DNA of 64,000 nt from JAUIIK01 sp041390865 (GCA_041390865.1 JAWKPC010000010.1:82270-146269); one strand, 5' to 3'; positions 44,163 to 53,236 are shown, numbered from the stretch's first letter. The notes: generated from the sequence alone by a model not told the origin. Made by a program: numbers and translations.

Positions 44163-44301
44163 GTGTTGCTCCCCTCCTGGTGTTGTGGTGAGCCGCCTGT
44201 TGGCGACACTCCATCCTACCCGGGAGAGATGATGGTCCGCAGGGTGTCTGAATGATTCGCTCAGGAAAAGTGGAAGGAAGCCGAACCGGGCCGGGGAACG
44301 C

Positions 44302-44784
44302 CTATTCAGGCTCGCCGAGAACGGCTTTCAACTGGGCGATGTATTCCTCGTCGCGTTCGACGACGCGTTCGACGTAGCGGCGAACGGTCAATTGCCCGTG
44401 AGACGGGTGACGGCCGAGCCGTTCCCAATCGGAGATTGGCAGGTCGAGCAGCACTTGGACGGCCTGCTTTCGTAGCTCGTCGAATTCCTGGAGCATGAGC
44501 AGCGGATCGCGGTTGACGTAGTCCCGCTCGATCGGCCACAGTGAGTCCTCGACCCGTTCGAAGCGAGGATTGTCATCCTCGATCATCTGGTGCAAGCGGC
44601 CGAGGAACAATTCTTCGACATCCCGCACGTAGGAGAGTATTTCGACGGCTCCGAGGCTACCGCTCGGTCCTGCCTTGGTGAGATCCTCGTCCGAAGCATC
44701 GGCGACGAGCTCTTCCATCGCCAGTGGCGCCTGCTCCAGTTGTTCGATAAGTTCTTCGCGATCCTGGATGTCGATCGTTGTCAT
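44302..44784 (-). CDS. DinB-superfamily protein
   Basis: The 160-residue protein has the four-helix pattern of the DinB/YfiT fold: a first helix (REELIEQLEQAPLAMEELV), the ILSYVRDVEELFLGRLHQMI helix with a metal-site-like position, DPLLMLQEFDELRKQAVQVL, and HPSHGQLTVRRYVERVVERD with a late His. Characterised relatives are metal-dependent thiol transferases or hydrolases, but many have unknown roles. It overlaps the racemase fusion gene by four bases (ATGA), so the two are translationally coupled and probably work together. The end of the gene is followed by a 140-nt gap before the broken SDR. Confidence 0.8.
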   Translation of the reverse strand: MTTIDIQDREELIEQLEQAPLAMEELVADASDEDLTKAGPSGSLGAVEILSYVRDVEELFLGRLHQMIEDDNPRFERVEDSLWPIERDYVNRDPLLMLQEFDELRKQAVQVLLDLPISDWERLGRHPSHGQLTVRRYVERVVERDEEYIAQLKAVLGEPE

Positions 44785-46121
44785 GAGCGCGAAGGAAATC
44801 TACCGCCCGCGACCAGTGGCGGCGGCGCGGCGCTTCGGGCATCCCGGTCGAGCGCCTCTCGCACGGCAGCTTTGGCGAGCTCCTCGGTGGCGTCGACGAG
44901 CGGCAGTGTGATGTCGGCATCCGAGAGAACGACCGGGATCTCGGTGCAGGCCGCCAGGACGACGTGCGCGCCGCGTTCCTCCAGATATTCTGCAGCCTCG
45001 ACCAGACGCGACCGAACCGACTCATGCCGGTTGTTCGCCTTGACGGCCCGGATTGCCGGCATGACACAATGCTCCATCAACTCCTCATTCGGAACGACGA
45101 CTTCTATTCCCCGACGCTTCAACGCCTCCTGATAGATCTCCGACTGGATCGTGCCGGTCGTCGCAAGCAACCCGACGCGCCTGGCGCTCGGGTGGCTCTC
45201 TGCGATCGCGTCGGCGGCCGTCTCGAGAATGCTGAGAATCGGCGTCGTGATCTCTGGCTCGACCTTGTCCAGGAACGCATGAGCGGTGTTACAGGGAATG
45301 ATGATGAAGCTGGCCCCGAGCGCCTCGAGCTGGCGGGCCCCGCGCAGAAGCCAGGGCACCGGGTCTTCGCCGTCATGCAGCAGCGCGTCGGTCCGGTCCG
45401 GAACCCTCGGGTCGGAGTAAATGACGACCGGGATATGATCCTGATCGACGTCGGCCGGAGTCTCGGAGATGATCTTCATGAACAGATCGCCGGTCGCGGC
45501 TGGTCCCATGCCGCCGAGAATACCGATCACGGCCCGGTCGGCGGGTTCGCCTGAATCGATCGACTGCGCCCCCGAGGCGACCGGTCTTGTGTTGAATCCG
45601 CCAGTGTCAGGAAGAAGCCTGGAGAGGAACCGGCGCACGGAACCGACTACCTCCACAAAACGGCCCGGGCCGGCCGACGGCTCGACGACATTGACCGTCA
45701 TCTCGATGAAGGCACGCTGTTCCCGGTCGATCTGGAATGCCCGCAGCTCGGGCTCGTCGCCGGCCATCGACACGATCATCATCAACGTGTTTGGCCAGTT
45801 TGCCTCGTCGAGATCGGTGTCGGACGGAGTCGCCGGGGATGATGGATGGGAATGGTAGATCGCGCCAAGCCGCCATCCGTGCTGATCGATCTCCTCGATC
45901 GCTTTGACGACCTCGTCGTCAGCCATGCGGTAGCGGGTCGGGCTCTGGAGGATATTCGTACCCGGAAACACCTTGATCGGCCGATTCTGGGCAAACGCGA
46001 CTAGCCCACATGCCTCATTCGGTAAATCAGCGAGCGCATTGGCGATGATCTCGTCGCGAATCTCAGCAGGGAGTGACAGGCTTACCTTTGTAGGTACGTC
46101 GATGCTCGGTGCGTTTCCCAC
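44781..46121 (-). CDS. JAMM (M67) metallopeptidase fused to aspartate/glutamate racemase
   Basis: Using GTG 46121 (AGGA 8 nt upstream), 446 residues hold two enzymes. Residues 12-150 are a JAMM isopeptidase domain with E36 in LPNEACGLV and the zinc set H90-S-H92, S100 and D103. Residues 196-435 are an Asp/Glu racemase with GILGGMGPAAT and both catalytic cysteines, C277 in PCNTAH and C392 in ACTEIP. Longer starts exist (GTG 46193, ATG 46211), but a TATAAT lies inside the ATG version. JAMM enzymes cut isopeptide or peptide bonds; the racemase makes D-Asp or D-Glu-type residues. The fusion suggests linked cleavage and epimerisation of peptide-derived acidic amino acids (inference). DinB is coupled downstream. 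Confidence 0.85.
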   Translation of the reverse strand: MGNAPSIDVPTKVSLSLPAEIRDEIIANALADLPNEACGLVAFAQNRPIKVFPGTNILQSPTRYRMADDEVVKAIEEIDQHGWRLGAIYHSHPSSPATPSDTDLDEANWPNTLMMIVSMAGDEPELRAFQIDREQRAFIEMTVNVVEPSAGPGRFVEVVGSVRRFLSRLLPDTGGFNTRPVASGAQSIDSGEPADRAVIGILGGMGPAATGDLFMKIISETPADVDQDHIPVVIYSDPRVPDRTDALLHDGEDPVPWLLRGARQLEALGASFIIIPCNTAHAFLDKVEPEITTPILSILETAADAIAESHPSARRVGLLATTGTIQSEIYQEALKRRGIEVVVPNEELMEHCVMPAIRAVKANNRHESVRSRLVEAAEYLEERGAHVVLAACTEIPVVLSDADITLPLVDATEELAKAAVREALDRDARSAAPPPLVAGGRFPSRS

Positions 46122-46200
46122 TTCGTCAGTCCTGGGCCGGTAGGCATTGGTGCCGGGGAGCTCGTCCCCGTACGTCCCGTCGATGTCAGACACTGTACGT

Positions 46201-46206
46201 ATTATA
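46201..46206 (-). promoter_or_regulatory. Consensus -10 hexamer of the racemase-fusion gene
   Basis: TATAAT on the minus strand lies 7 nt before an in-frame GTG at 46193, so a leaderless transcript starting at that GTG is possible; a GTG with a ribosome site follows at 46121. No good -35 is visible. On the plus strand TATACT (46232-46237) could serve the divergent aminotransferase gene. Confidence 0.45.
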
Positions 46207-46270
46207 GCCATTGTATTGCAAGTACCCGGGCTATACTGCGGTTTTGTCAGACACATGAGGGAAGTTGACC

Positions 46271-47455
46271 ATGACAGACAGGAGATCACCAGCCAGGCTA
46301 GCGGAACGAATGGGCAGGCTCGGAACCGAGAGCGCGTTCGACGTGCTCGTCCGCGCCCGGGCGCTCGAAGCCCAGGGCCGCGACGTCGTCCACCTCGAGA
46401 TCGGCGAACCGGACTTCGATACCCCGGAGCACATCGTCGAGGCCGGCATCGAGGCGCTCCGTAACGGCGAGACGCACTACACCCCTGCGGCCGGGATACC
46501 CGCGCTACGGGAAGCGATCGCCAGCCACGTCTCGGCGACACGCGGTGTTCAGTACGAGCCGGAGCAGGTCGTCGTTACGCCCGGCGGCAAGCCGGTCATG
46601 TTCTACTCGATCCTGGCCCTTGCCGGCCCCAGCGACGAGGTAATCTATCCGGATCCCGGATTCCCGATCTACGGGTCGGTCGTCAACTTCGCCGAAGCGA
46701 CGCCGAAACCGTTACCCCTTCGCGAGGAGCGGGAATTCCGCTTCGATCTCGAAGAACTGCGGGACATGGTGTCGGACCGGACGAAGCTGGTGATCATCAA
46801 CTCGCCCGGGAACCCTACTGGCGGGGTCCTCGGCGACGAAGAGTTGAGCCTGCTGGCGGACCTGGCGGTGAAGCACGATTTCTACGTACTGTCGGACGAG
46901 ATCTACCGCGAGATGGTCTACCAGGAAGAGCCGCCGCGAAGCATCGTCAGCTACCCGGGCATGGCCGAGCGGACGATTATCCTCGACGGGTTCTCGAAGA
47001 CGTACGCGATGACCGGCTGGCGGCTGGGCTACGGCGTCATGCCGCAGCCGATCGCCGAGGCGGTCACCCGGCTCGCGATCAACTGCAACTCCTGCGTGCC
47101 CGGGTTTACCCAGATCGCCGGCGTCGCCGCGCTGACCGGCCCGCAGGAGCCGTCCCGGTCGATGGTCCAGGAGTTCCGCCGCCGCCGGGACGCCATCGTC
47201 GCCGGGTTGAACGAGATCCCGGACGTGCGCTGCCTGATGCCCGAAGGCGCCTTCTATGTCTTCCCAAACGTCAGCGCTTATGGAGACGATGTCGCCGACT
47301 ACCTGCTGCAGGAAGCCGGCGTCGCGCTCCTCGACGGCGCGGGATTCGGCGCCCAGGGCAGGGGATACATGCGCATCTCCTACGCCAACTCGCTCCCGAA
47401 CATTGAAAAAGCACTCGATCGGATCGCCGGGGCGCTGGAAAACAAGCCGCGATAA
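46271..47455 (+). CDS. PLP-dependent aminotransferase, aspartate-aminotransferase fold class I
   Basis: The 394-residue enzyme has the class I aminotransferase landmarks: HLEIGEPDFDTPEHI at the N-end, THYTPAAGIPALREAI, NSPGNPTGGVL, the LSDEIYREMVY aspartate/tyrosine pair, the PLP-binding Lys in DGFSKTYAMTGWRLGYG, and the substrate-carboxylate Arg in GYMRISYANS. It transfers an amino group between an amino acid and a 2-oxoacid, most often aspartate or a related acid. GAGGGAAG lies 6 nt before ATG 46271. It is divergent from the racemase fusion and is followed 21 nt later by the beta-lactamase-like gene, in a chain of four genes. Exact substrate not visible. Confidence 0.9.
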   Translation: MTDRRSPARLAERMGRLGTESAFDVLVRARALEAQGRDVVHLEIGEPDFDTPEHIVEAGIEALRNGETHYTPAAGIPALREAIASHVSATRGVQYEPEQVVVTPGGKPVMFYSILALAGPSDEVIYPDPGFPIYGSVVNFAEATPKPLPLREEREFRFDLEELRDMVSDRTKLVIINSPGNPTGGVLGDEELSLLADLAVKHDFYVLSDEIYREMVYQEEPPRSIVSYPGMAERTIILDGFSKTYAMTGWRLGYGVMPQPIAEAVTRLAINCNSCVPGFTQIAGVAALTGPQEPSRSMVQEFRRRRDAIVAGLNEIPDVRCLMPEGAFYVFPNVSAYGDDVADYLLQEAGVALLDGAGFGAQGRGYMRISYANSLPNIEKALDRIAGALENKPR

Positions 47456-47476
47456 CCAGGAGGAAGGACACCTGCC

Positions 47477-48319
47477 GTGAAGAAACTCGTCGACGACCTG
47501 AACGCAATGTGCGATGAATTGCCGTTCGACACGAGCTGGCATCTCAAGAATCTGAAGACCGGCGAAACCGCCGACCGCGCCGGCGACGTCGTTGTGCCGT
47601 CGGCCAGCACCCGCAAGATCGCGATCATGATGACGGCCCTGAAGGGCGTCAACGATGGGAAGTTCAGTCTCGACCAGCCGGTCGAGATCCAGGCCAAGTA
47701 CCAGAACAACAACTCGGGCACGTTCCAACACCTCAAGCCAGGCTTCACAATCACCTTCCAGGATGCGCTGGTGATGATGATCATCGTCAGCGACAACACC
47801 TGCACCGGTACTGTCGCCGACATGGTCGGGCTCGACGCCGTCAACGAGCTGTGCCAGTCGATCGGGATGAAGGGCACGACCCACCGCCACGGTATCCCTC
47901 CGGGGAATCTCGAACGGGATCACCCGGTCGACGCGACGAACACGACGACCCCGAACGATGTCGGATTGCTACTTGAACTCATCCTGCAGGGAACAACAGA
48001 CGATGAGGCTGCCGGGAAACTGGGTTGCACGACCGACCTCTGCAAGCTGGGACTGGACATCCTGAGCTGGCAGAAGCTCCGGGCGCGGCTCCCGGCCATG
48101 CTTCCAGCCGGAGTCAAGGTGGCGCACAAAACCGGCACCGGCGCGCGCAACATCAACGACGCCGGAATCATCTTCGACACCGACGGCAATCCGCTCTTCA
48201 TCCTGACCGTCTACACCGACCATCTGCCGGAGACACTCGACGACGGTACACCGGGGCACACCGCCGGAGCCGGAATTATCCAGCGGCTCGCCCGGCGCTG
48301 CTGGGAAGCGCTGGCGTGA
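47477..48319 (+). CDS. Class A beta-lactamase-like serine hydrolase
   Basis: The 280-residue protein has the class A active-site set: S44-T-R-K47, SDN in MIIVSDNTCTG, an omega-loop-end block NTTTPNDVG, and KTG in VAHKTGTGARN. There is no signal peptide, which is unusual for a drug-destroying lactamase, so a cytosolic amidase or D-peptide hydrolase is equally likely. The GTG start has AGGAGG upstream. Its stop overlaps the next start (GTGA), so the decarboxylase is coupled to it. In this setting the enzyme may act on lactam-like or peptidoglycan-derived peptides (inference). Confidence 0.85.
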   Translation: MKKLVDDLNAMCDELPFDTSWHLKNLKTGETADRAGDVVVPSASTRKIAIMMTALKGVNDGKFSLDQPVEIQAKYQNNNSGTFQHLKPGFTITFQDALVMMIIVSDNTCTGTVADMVGLDAVNELCQSIGMKGTTHRHGIPPGNLERDHPVDATNTTTPNDVGLLLELILQGTTDDEAAGKLGCTTDLCKLGLDILSWQKLRARLPAMLPAGVKVAHKTGTGARNINDAGIIFDTDGNPLFILTVYTDHLPETLDDGTPGHTAGAGIIQRLARRCWEALA

Positions 48320-49761
48320 GCGAGGATCAGCCGGCAAACAGCCCCTTCACCGACAGCCTTCCGGCTCTCCAACGTGCCTGGGAACTGGCCTCCCGGTACG
48401 TCGGGAGCCTGCCGGACCGGCCGGTCGCTCATGCGATCACACCCGCCGATCTCGTCGCAGCGCTCGACGAGCCCCTGCCCGAGCATGGCTGCGATCCCGT
48501 GGAAGCCCTCGATGACTGGCTCCGGCGCGCCGATAAAGGCATCGTCGCCTCATCCGGCCCCCGATTCTTCGGCTACGTCATCGGCGGCACGACCCCGGCG
48601 GCGCTGGCCGGCGACTGGCTGGCGGCCGCGATCGACCAGGACGCCGGGCTCTGGGATGCGACGCCCGCATCGGTTCACACCGAGCTCGTCGTCATGCGTT
48701 GGGTCAAGGAGCTGTTCGATCTTCCGACGAGCTGGACCGGGACGATGGCGACCAGCGCGACTCATGCCAACCTTATCGGTCTCGCAGCCGCGCGGCAGTG
48801 GGCCGGGGTTCAACGTGGATTCGATCCGGCGGAAGATGGTCTCGGCGGTCAGCCGGCGATTCCGGTCATTTCCAGCACGGAAATCCACATGAGCGCCCGG
48901 AAGAGCCTCTCGACGCTCGGCCTCGGCCGTTCCAGCCTGACGACCGTACCGGCCGAACATGGACGGGTCGATCTGGCGGCGCTCGAACGGGCGATGAATG
49001 ACACGGATGGCGCCTGCATCGTCGTCGCCAACGCCGGCGAGGTCAATACCGGCGCGTTCGACCCGCTCGACCGGATCGCCGATCTCTGCGAGAAGCATCC
49101 CGGCGGGGCATGGATGCACGCGGACGGCGCATTCGGCCTCTTTGCCCGGCTGCTCGATGACCGGGCAGACGATTTACGCGGCATCGAGCGTGCCGACTCG
49201 GTCGCCGTCGACGCGCACAAGTGGCTGAACGTCCCCTACGACAGCGGATTTGCGTTCGTCTCGGAAGAGCGCTGGCTGGTGGATTCGTTCCGTTCGTCGG
49301 CCGCCTACATCGCCGAAGGCGACTTCCCCGATCCCGGCGCGCTCGTACCGGAGATGTCCCGCCGGTTCCGCGGTCTGCCGGCCTGGTGCGCACTGAAGGC
49401 CTATGGCAAGCAGGGCTATCGCGATCTCGTCCGCCGGTGCGTCGGTCACGCGGCGATGCTCGGGGACTGGGTCGAGGCAACGGACGGCATTGAACTCCTC
49501 GCTCCGGTCAACCTGAATATCGTCTGCTTCCGGTTTGCGCCGGACGCAATCGAGGAACGTGAGCGCGACGACTTCAACAGGCGCGTGGTCAAGACGATCC
49601 AGCAGGACGGTCGGGCTTTCGTGACCCCAACCGTCTGGAACGGCAAGGTCGCGATCCGGGCTGCCTTCGATAACTGGGCGACGGCGCCGGGCGATGTCGA
49701 AATACTGTGCGACGCGATTCGCGACGCAGGAGAGCAAGTGAGAGAAAGCAGGTCGGGATGA
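48316..49761 (+). CDS. PLP-dependent group II amino-acid decarboxylase
   Basis: The 481-residue protein is a group II decarboxylase (Pfam pyridoxal_deC type). It has FFGYVIGGTTPAALAGDW, the PLP-stacking region TSATHANLIGLAAAR, GACIVVANAGEVNTGAFDPL, the DGAFGLFA Asp, and the Schiff-base Lys in AVDAHKWLNVPYDSGF. Relatives decarboxylate aromatic amino acids, glutamate or aspartate; sequence alone does not decide. The GTG start at 48316 lies within the stop of the beta-lactamase-like gene. The stop overlaps the dipeptidase ATG (ATGA). This tight chain implies that the amino acid set free by the neighbours is its substrate. Confidence 0.88.
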   Translation: MSEDQPANSPFTDSLPALQRAWELASRYVGSLPDRPVAHAITPADLVAALDEPLPEHGCDPVEALDDWLRRADKGIVASSGPRFFGYVIGGTTPAALAGDWLAAAIDQDAGLWDATPASVHTELVVMRWVKELFDLPTSWTGTMATSATHANLIGLAAARQWAGVQRGFDPAEDGLGGQPAIPVISSTEIHMSARKSLSTLGLGRSSLTTVPAEHGRVDLAALERAMNDTDGACIVVANAGEVNTGAFDPLDRIADLCEKHPGGAWMHADGAFGLFARLLDDRADDLRGIERADSVAVDAHKWLNVPYDSGFAFVSEERWLVDSFRSSAAYIAEGDFPDPGALVPEMSRRFRGLPAWCALKAYGKQGYRDLVRRCVGHAAMLGDWVEATDGIELLAPVNLNIVCFRFAPDAIEERERDDFNRRVVKTIQQDGRAFVTPTVWNGKVAIRAAFDNWATAPGDVEILCDAIRDAGEQVRESRSG

Positions 49762-50771
49762 CAATAGACGCCGCGGCGCTCCATGCGGACGCCCTCGTGA
49801 TCGACGCGCACTCGGATGTCTTCGCCGACGTCGCCAACCGCCGAGCGGCCGGCAAGACGTCCTATCTCAGCGAGCGGCATATGCCCGACTGGAAGGCCGG
49901 CGGGGTCAACGCGGTCGTGACCACGCTCTACACCGAGCCGGAATTCAAGCCCGACCGGGCGACGCGGCGAGCTCTGGCACAGCTCGGCGCGGCGCTGAAC
50001 GACATCGACGAGACGCCCGATGCCTTTCTCTGCCAGAGCGCAGAAGAGGTTGAATCGATTGTCGCCGATGGCAGCATCGCGTTCATCCTGGCGATGGAGG
50101 GCGCTGAGCCGATCCAACTGGAGATCGGGAGCCTGCGCGTCTTCTACGAACTGGGATTGCGGATACTCGGCCTGACCTGGAATCAGCGCAATCTCCTGGC
50201 AGAAGGTGTCGGCGAAGATCGCGCCGGTGGAGGCATCACCGAGCGCGGAAGGGAATACATCGCCGAGTGCAATCGCCTCGGGATCCTCCTCGACGTATCC
50301 CACCTGACGGTGAAATCGTTCTGGGATCTCATGGAATCCAGCGAGGGCCCGGTCATCGCGTCGCACTCGAATGCACTCGCGCTCTGCAGCCACAAGCGCA
50401 ACCTGGATGACGACCAGATCAAGGCACTCGCCGAGCGAGGCGGAATCATCGGGATCAATGGAGTAGCGGGATTCATCCATGACGATCCCGAACAGGCCAA
50501 TCTCGACGGCATGCTCGATCACCTGGACTACATCGCCTCGCTCGTCGGTGTCCGTCATGTTGCCCTCGGACCCGACTTCGTGGACTACATGCGCGACGAT
50601 CCTGCCTCGTTCGCATCCGCTGGCGAAATCCCCTATCCGGATGGATTCGAGAACATCACCAGAATGCCCAACGTCACCGCGGGACTCGTCTCGCGCGGCT
50701 ACTCCGAAGAGGACATTCGCGGGATTCTCGGCCTGAACTTCCTGCGCGTGTTCGGTGAGGTGTGCGGTTAG
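49758..50771 (+). CDS. Membrane-dipeptidase-type (M19) metallopeptidase
   Basis: The 337-residue amidohydrolase-fold enzyme has the M19 metal ligands: H18-x-D20 in VIDAHSDVF, a bridging Glu in LAMEGAEPI, His in LDVSHLTVKSF and His in VIASHSNALALC, with a final Asp in LGPDFVDYM. M19 dipeptidases hydrolyse dipeptides, often with a D-amino acid at the C-terminal position, and can open beta-lactams. That tolerance links it to the racemase and the lactamase-like genes around it. ATG 49758 overlaps the decarboxylase stop. No signal peptide, so cytosolic. It is the last gene of the plus-strand chain. Confidence 0.9.
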   Translation: MTIDAAALHADALVIDAHSDVFADVANRRAAGKTSYLSERHMPDWKAGGVNAVVTTLYTEPEFKPDRATRRALAQLGAALNDIDETPDAFLCQSAEEVESIVADGSIAFILAMEGAEPIQLEIGSLRVFYELGLRILGLTWNQRNLLAEGVGEDRAGGGITERGREYIAECNRLGILLDVSHLTVKSFWDLMESSEGPVIASHSNALALCSHKRNLDDDQIKALAERGGIIGINGVAGFIHDDPEQANLDGMLDHLDYIASLVGVRHVALGPDFVDYMRDDPASFASAGEIPYPDGFENITRMPNVTAGLVSRGYSEEDIRGILGLNFLRVFGEVCG

Positions 50772-50889
50772 CGGTCTAGCCTCTATTGGCCGAGCGGACC
50801 GAACGGATTGTGGCCAATGACCCTATGGCCTGGCAACTACCAGAACCGAGAATTGTCGGAAGTGCCGACTGGTGGTTGAAAGGCGAGAA

Positions 50890-52077
50890 ATGTCCCAAAT
50901 CGTTCGGCTCCTCGATAGCCATACGGAGCCCCAGCTACACGAACCCATCCAGGATGAGAGCCGGGCGACACTCATCGTCGAACTGACGCAGACCGCCCTG
51001 AAATCACATGACATCCCGTCGGCGGTAACGCCGGTTCTGAACGCGCTCGTCGACCGCACGGCTGCCGTCGGCAGCGCCTATTTTCAGTCCAGCGGCGAGG
51101 TCTATCTCGCGCGGGCAGCGTCCGGCGACATGCCGGTCGGCCCGAACATGGAGGAAATTCTTCTCCACGGACTCCCGGCCGAAACGCCGTTGATCGCCGC
51201 CGTTCGCAACAGCGATCTGCCGCTCTTCTACAACGACACGAGAGCGAACGACGACACCGTTGGATTCCCGGAGCTCGGCGTCGCCAGCATCGCCGCCGCG
51301 CCGGTGCGGAAGGCGAATGGAGACCTGGCCGGCACCTTTCTGATGCACACATTCCGCCCGCACTCCTGGACGGTGAGCGAGCAGGAACTGATGGCCGTCA
51401 TCGCCAGCACGCTTGCCTCGTTGACCGCCCGGTTCGTTGCCGAAGAAGAAGTGACGGTGGCGAGGGAAGACGCCCTCCACGCACTCGGTCTCGCAGTCGA
51501 ACGGAGAGACTCCGAGACCAAGGGGCACACCGACCGAGTGGTGGAGCTGGCTATCCAGATCGCCGAGGAGCTGGGCGTTGACGGCGGAGAACTCAAAGCC
51601 ATCCGCTGGGGCAGCTATCTCCATGACATCGGGAAGATCGGCATCCCGGACAGCATCCTCCACAAGCCCGGCAAGCTGAACGACGTCGAGTGGTCGATCA
51701 TGCGAAAGCACTCGGAATTCGGTCACGAGTTCGCGAGCCGGCTTGGCTTCCTTCCGGCCTCGACGACCGATCTGATCCTGTATCACCACGAGAAATGGGC
51801 CGGCGGCGGTTATCCCGAGAATCTCGCGGGGGAAGACATTCCGCTCTCAGCGCGCATCTTCGCCGTCTGCGACGTCTACGACGCGCTGGTCAGCAAGAGA
51901 TCCTACAAGCCTGCCTGGCCGCACGATGAGGCTGTCCGGGAGATCGTCAGCCAGTCGGGCAAGCACTTCGACCCGCACGTCGTCCAGGCGTTCGAGCAGG
52001 TCATGTACCGGCTCTATCCGCACCCCTACGCCCAGACGGCACCGCTGCGCCGGCCGCAGACCGACGACCTGTCCTGA
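50890..52077 (+). CDS. GAF-HD-GYP c-di-GMP phosphodiesterase
   Basis: This is a 395-residue signalling protein. Residues 35-190 form a GAF-like sensor (ALVDRTAAVGSAYFQ, FYNDTRANDD, VASIAAAPV). From about 195 comes an HD-GYP domain with metal-binding HD in YLHDIGKIGIPD, KHSEFGH, HHEKWAGGGYP (the GYP motif) and CDVYDALVSKRSYK. It degrades c-di-GMP, in balance with the GGDEF protein at 60 kb. GAAAGG 6 nt upstream places the start at ATG 50890; a GTG at 50872 is the alternative. No membrane helix, so a cytosolic sensor. It stands alone, 118 nt after the dipeptidase gene, with a strong terminator behind it. Confidence 0.92.
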   Translation: MSQIVRLLDSHTEPQLHEPIQDESRATLIVELTQTALKSHDIPSAVTPVLNALVDRTAAVGSAYFQSSGEVYLARAASGDMPVGPNMEEILLHGLPAETPLIAAVRNSDLPLFYNDTRANDDTVGFPELGVASIAAAPVRKANGDLAGTFLMHTFRPHSWTVSEQELMAVIASTLASLTARFVAEEEVTVAREDALHALGLAVERRDSETKGHTDRVVELAIQIAEELGVDGGELKAIRWGSYLHDIGKIGIPDSILHKPGKLNDVEWSIMRKHSEFGHEFASRLGFLPASTTDLILYHHEKWAGGGYPENLAGEDIPLSARIFAVCDVYDALVSKRSYKPAWPHDEAVREIVSQSGKHFDPHVVQAFEQVMYRLYPHPYAQTAPLRRPQTDDLS

Positions 52078-52101
52078 CATTGCGAACGCTGAAGATAATG
52101 A

Positions 52102-52127
52102 GGGGCGCTCCGATGTCGGAGCGCCCC
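52102..52127. terminator. Bidirectional terminator near 52.1 kb
   Basis: An 11-bp perfect GC stem (GGGGCGCTCCG and complement) with a 4-base loop lies between the convergent HD-GYP and beta-lactamase-fold genes. A short TTG tract follows on the plus strand. Confidence 0.85.
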
Positions 52128-52150
52128 TTGTCCGTTTCGTTCCCGGCGAC

Positions 52151-53236
52151 CTACAGCGCTGCGATGACTCTCTCGCAGAAGCCATCGTAGGCGTCGCGGT
52201 CGATCCAGCGGACGACCGAGGTCAGCCCTAGCTCGGCGTCGATCCAGATCAGATTCGCGCCCTTGCCGACCGCGAAATAGCTCGTTGGCGGGGCGCTCGG
52301 AACCAGCTCCTGGTTCTGATTGACCCACCACATGAAGCCGTAGCTCTGGTTCAGCTCGCACGGCTTGACCATCTCATCGATCCAGGCTTCCGAGATCAGC
52401 TGCTTGTCGCCCCAGCGGCCGCGGGCAGTAAAGAGCTGACCGAAGCGGACGTGATCCAGCGATGACGCCCAGACCCCGCCGCCCCAGTGACCGCCGCCAC
52501 TGACCGACTGCATCTGCAGCCCGTCGACCGTCGTCCAGGACGTGCTGTACCCGTGCCACTCCCAGGTCGGCGAGGCACCGATCGGGTCCATGATCTCCCG
52601 GCGCAGCACGCGCGGGAGCGGCTCGCGCCAGATCTTCAGCAGAGCGTAGGCGAGGAGATTGACGCGCACGTCGTTGTATTCCCAGAAGGTTCCCGGCTCG
52701 TTGATCGACCGGTCGCGTCCCATCCGGCGGTCGGCCAGGTCGCGCTTCTCCCAGAGGACGCCCTCCCACTCGCTGGTCTGCTGGAGCAGCATCCGCCAGG
52801 TGATCGGCCGGTTGTGGTCGGATTCGAAGACTTCGTCCTGAACCAGCTCGTAGACCGGCGCGTCGAGGTCCGGGATCATGCCCCGATCCCAGGCGAGCCC
52901 TGCCATCGTCGAGAGGTAGCTCTTGGCGACGCTGAAGGTCATATCGACGCGGTCGACGTCGCCCCAGCTAGCAGCGATGTAACCATCCTTGACGATCACA
53001 CCGTTGACACCGGTCCGGACCTTCGTCGGCCCGACAAGATCGTTGTCAGGATGGTCGTTGATCGGGTCGTTCGCAAGCTCGGTCGGGATGTCCGGGCCGA
53101 AATCGGTTTCATGGTCATTCGCCCACTCGATCGCCTGATCGAGCTTCGCGGCGTCGAAACCAAGTTCGGCGGGATCGCGATGGGACCAGCGGCTGTGGGC
53201 TTCGGGAACGTGTAGCTGCCTGGCTGTGCTCGTCAC
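52151..53236 (-). CDS. Class C beta-lactamase-fold serine hydrolase
   Basis: The 361-residue protein shows the serine triad of the fold: S-V-A-K in MTFSVAKSYLS and Y-N in FWEYNDVRVN. The helix LLQQTSEWEG and the product block GGGVWASSLDHVRFGQL are also present. There is no signal peptide. It probably acts as an esterase or amidase in the cytosol. The GTG start at 53236 has GAGAGG upstream. It lies 75 nt downstream of the polyferredoxin gene on the same strand and could be the last gene of the 58-52 kb run, though its function does not obviously match the copper genes. Confidence 0.83.
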   Translation of the reverse strand: MTSTARQLHVPEAHSRWSHRDPAELGFDAAKLDQAIEWANDHETDFGPDIPTELANDPINDHPDNDLVGPTKVRTGVNGVIVKDGYIAASWGDVDRVDMTFSVAKSYLSTMAGLAWDRGMIPDLDAPVYELVQDEVFESDHNRPITWRMLLQQTSEWEGVLWEKRDLADRRMGRDRSINEPGTFWEYNDVRVNLLAYALLKIWREPLPRVLRREIMDPIGASPTWEWHGYSTSWTTVDGLQMQSVSGGGHWGGGVWASSLDHVRFGQLFTARGRWGDKQLISEAWIDEMVKPCELNQSYGFMWWVNQNQELVPSAPPTSYFAVGKGANLIWIDAELGLTSVVRWIDRDAYDGFCERVIAAL

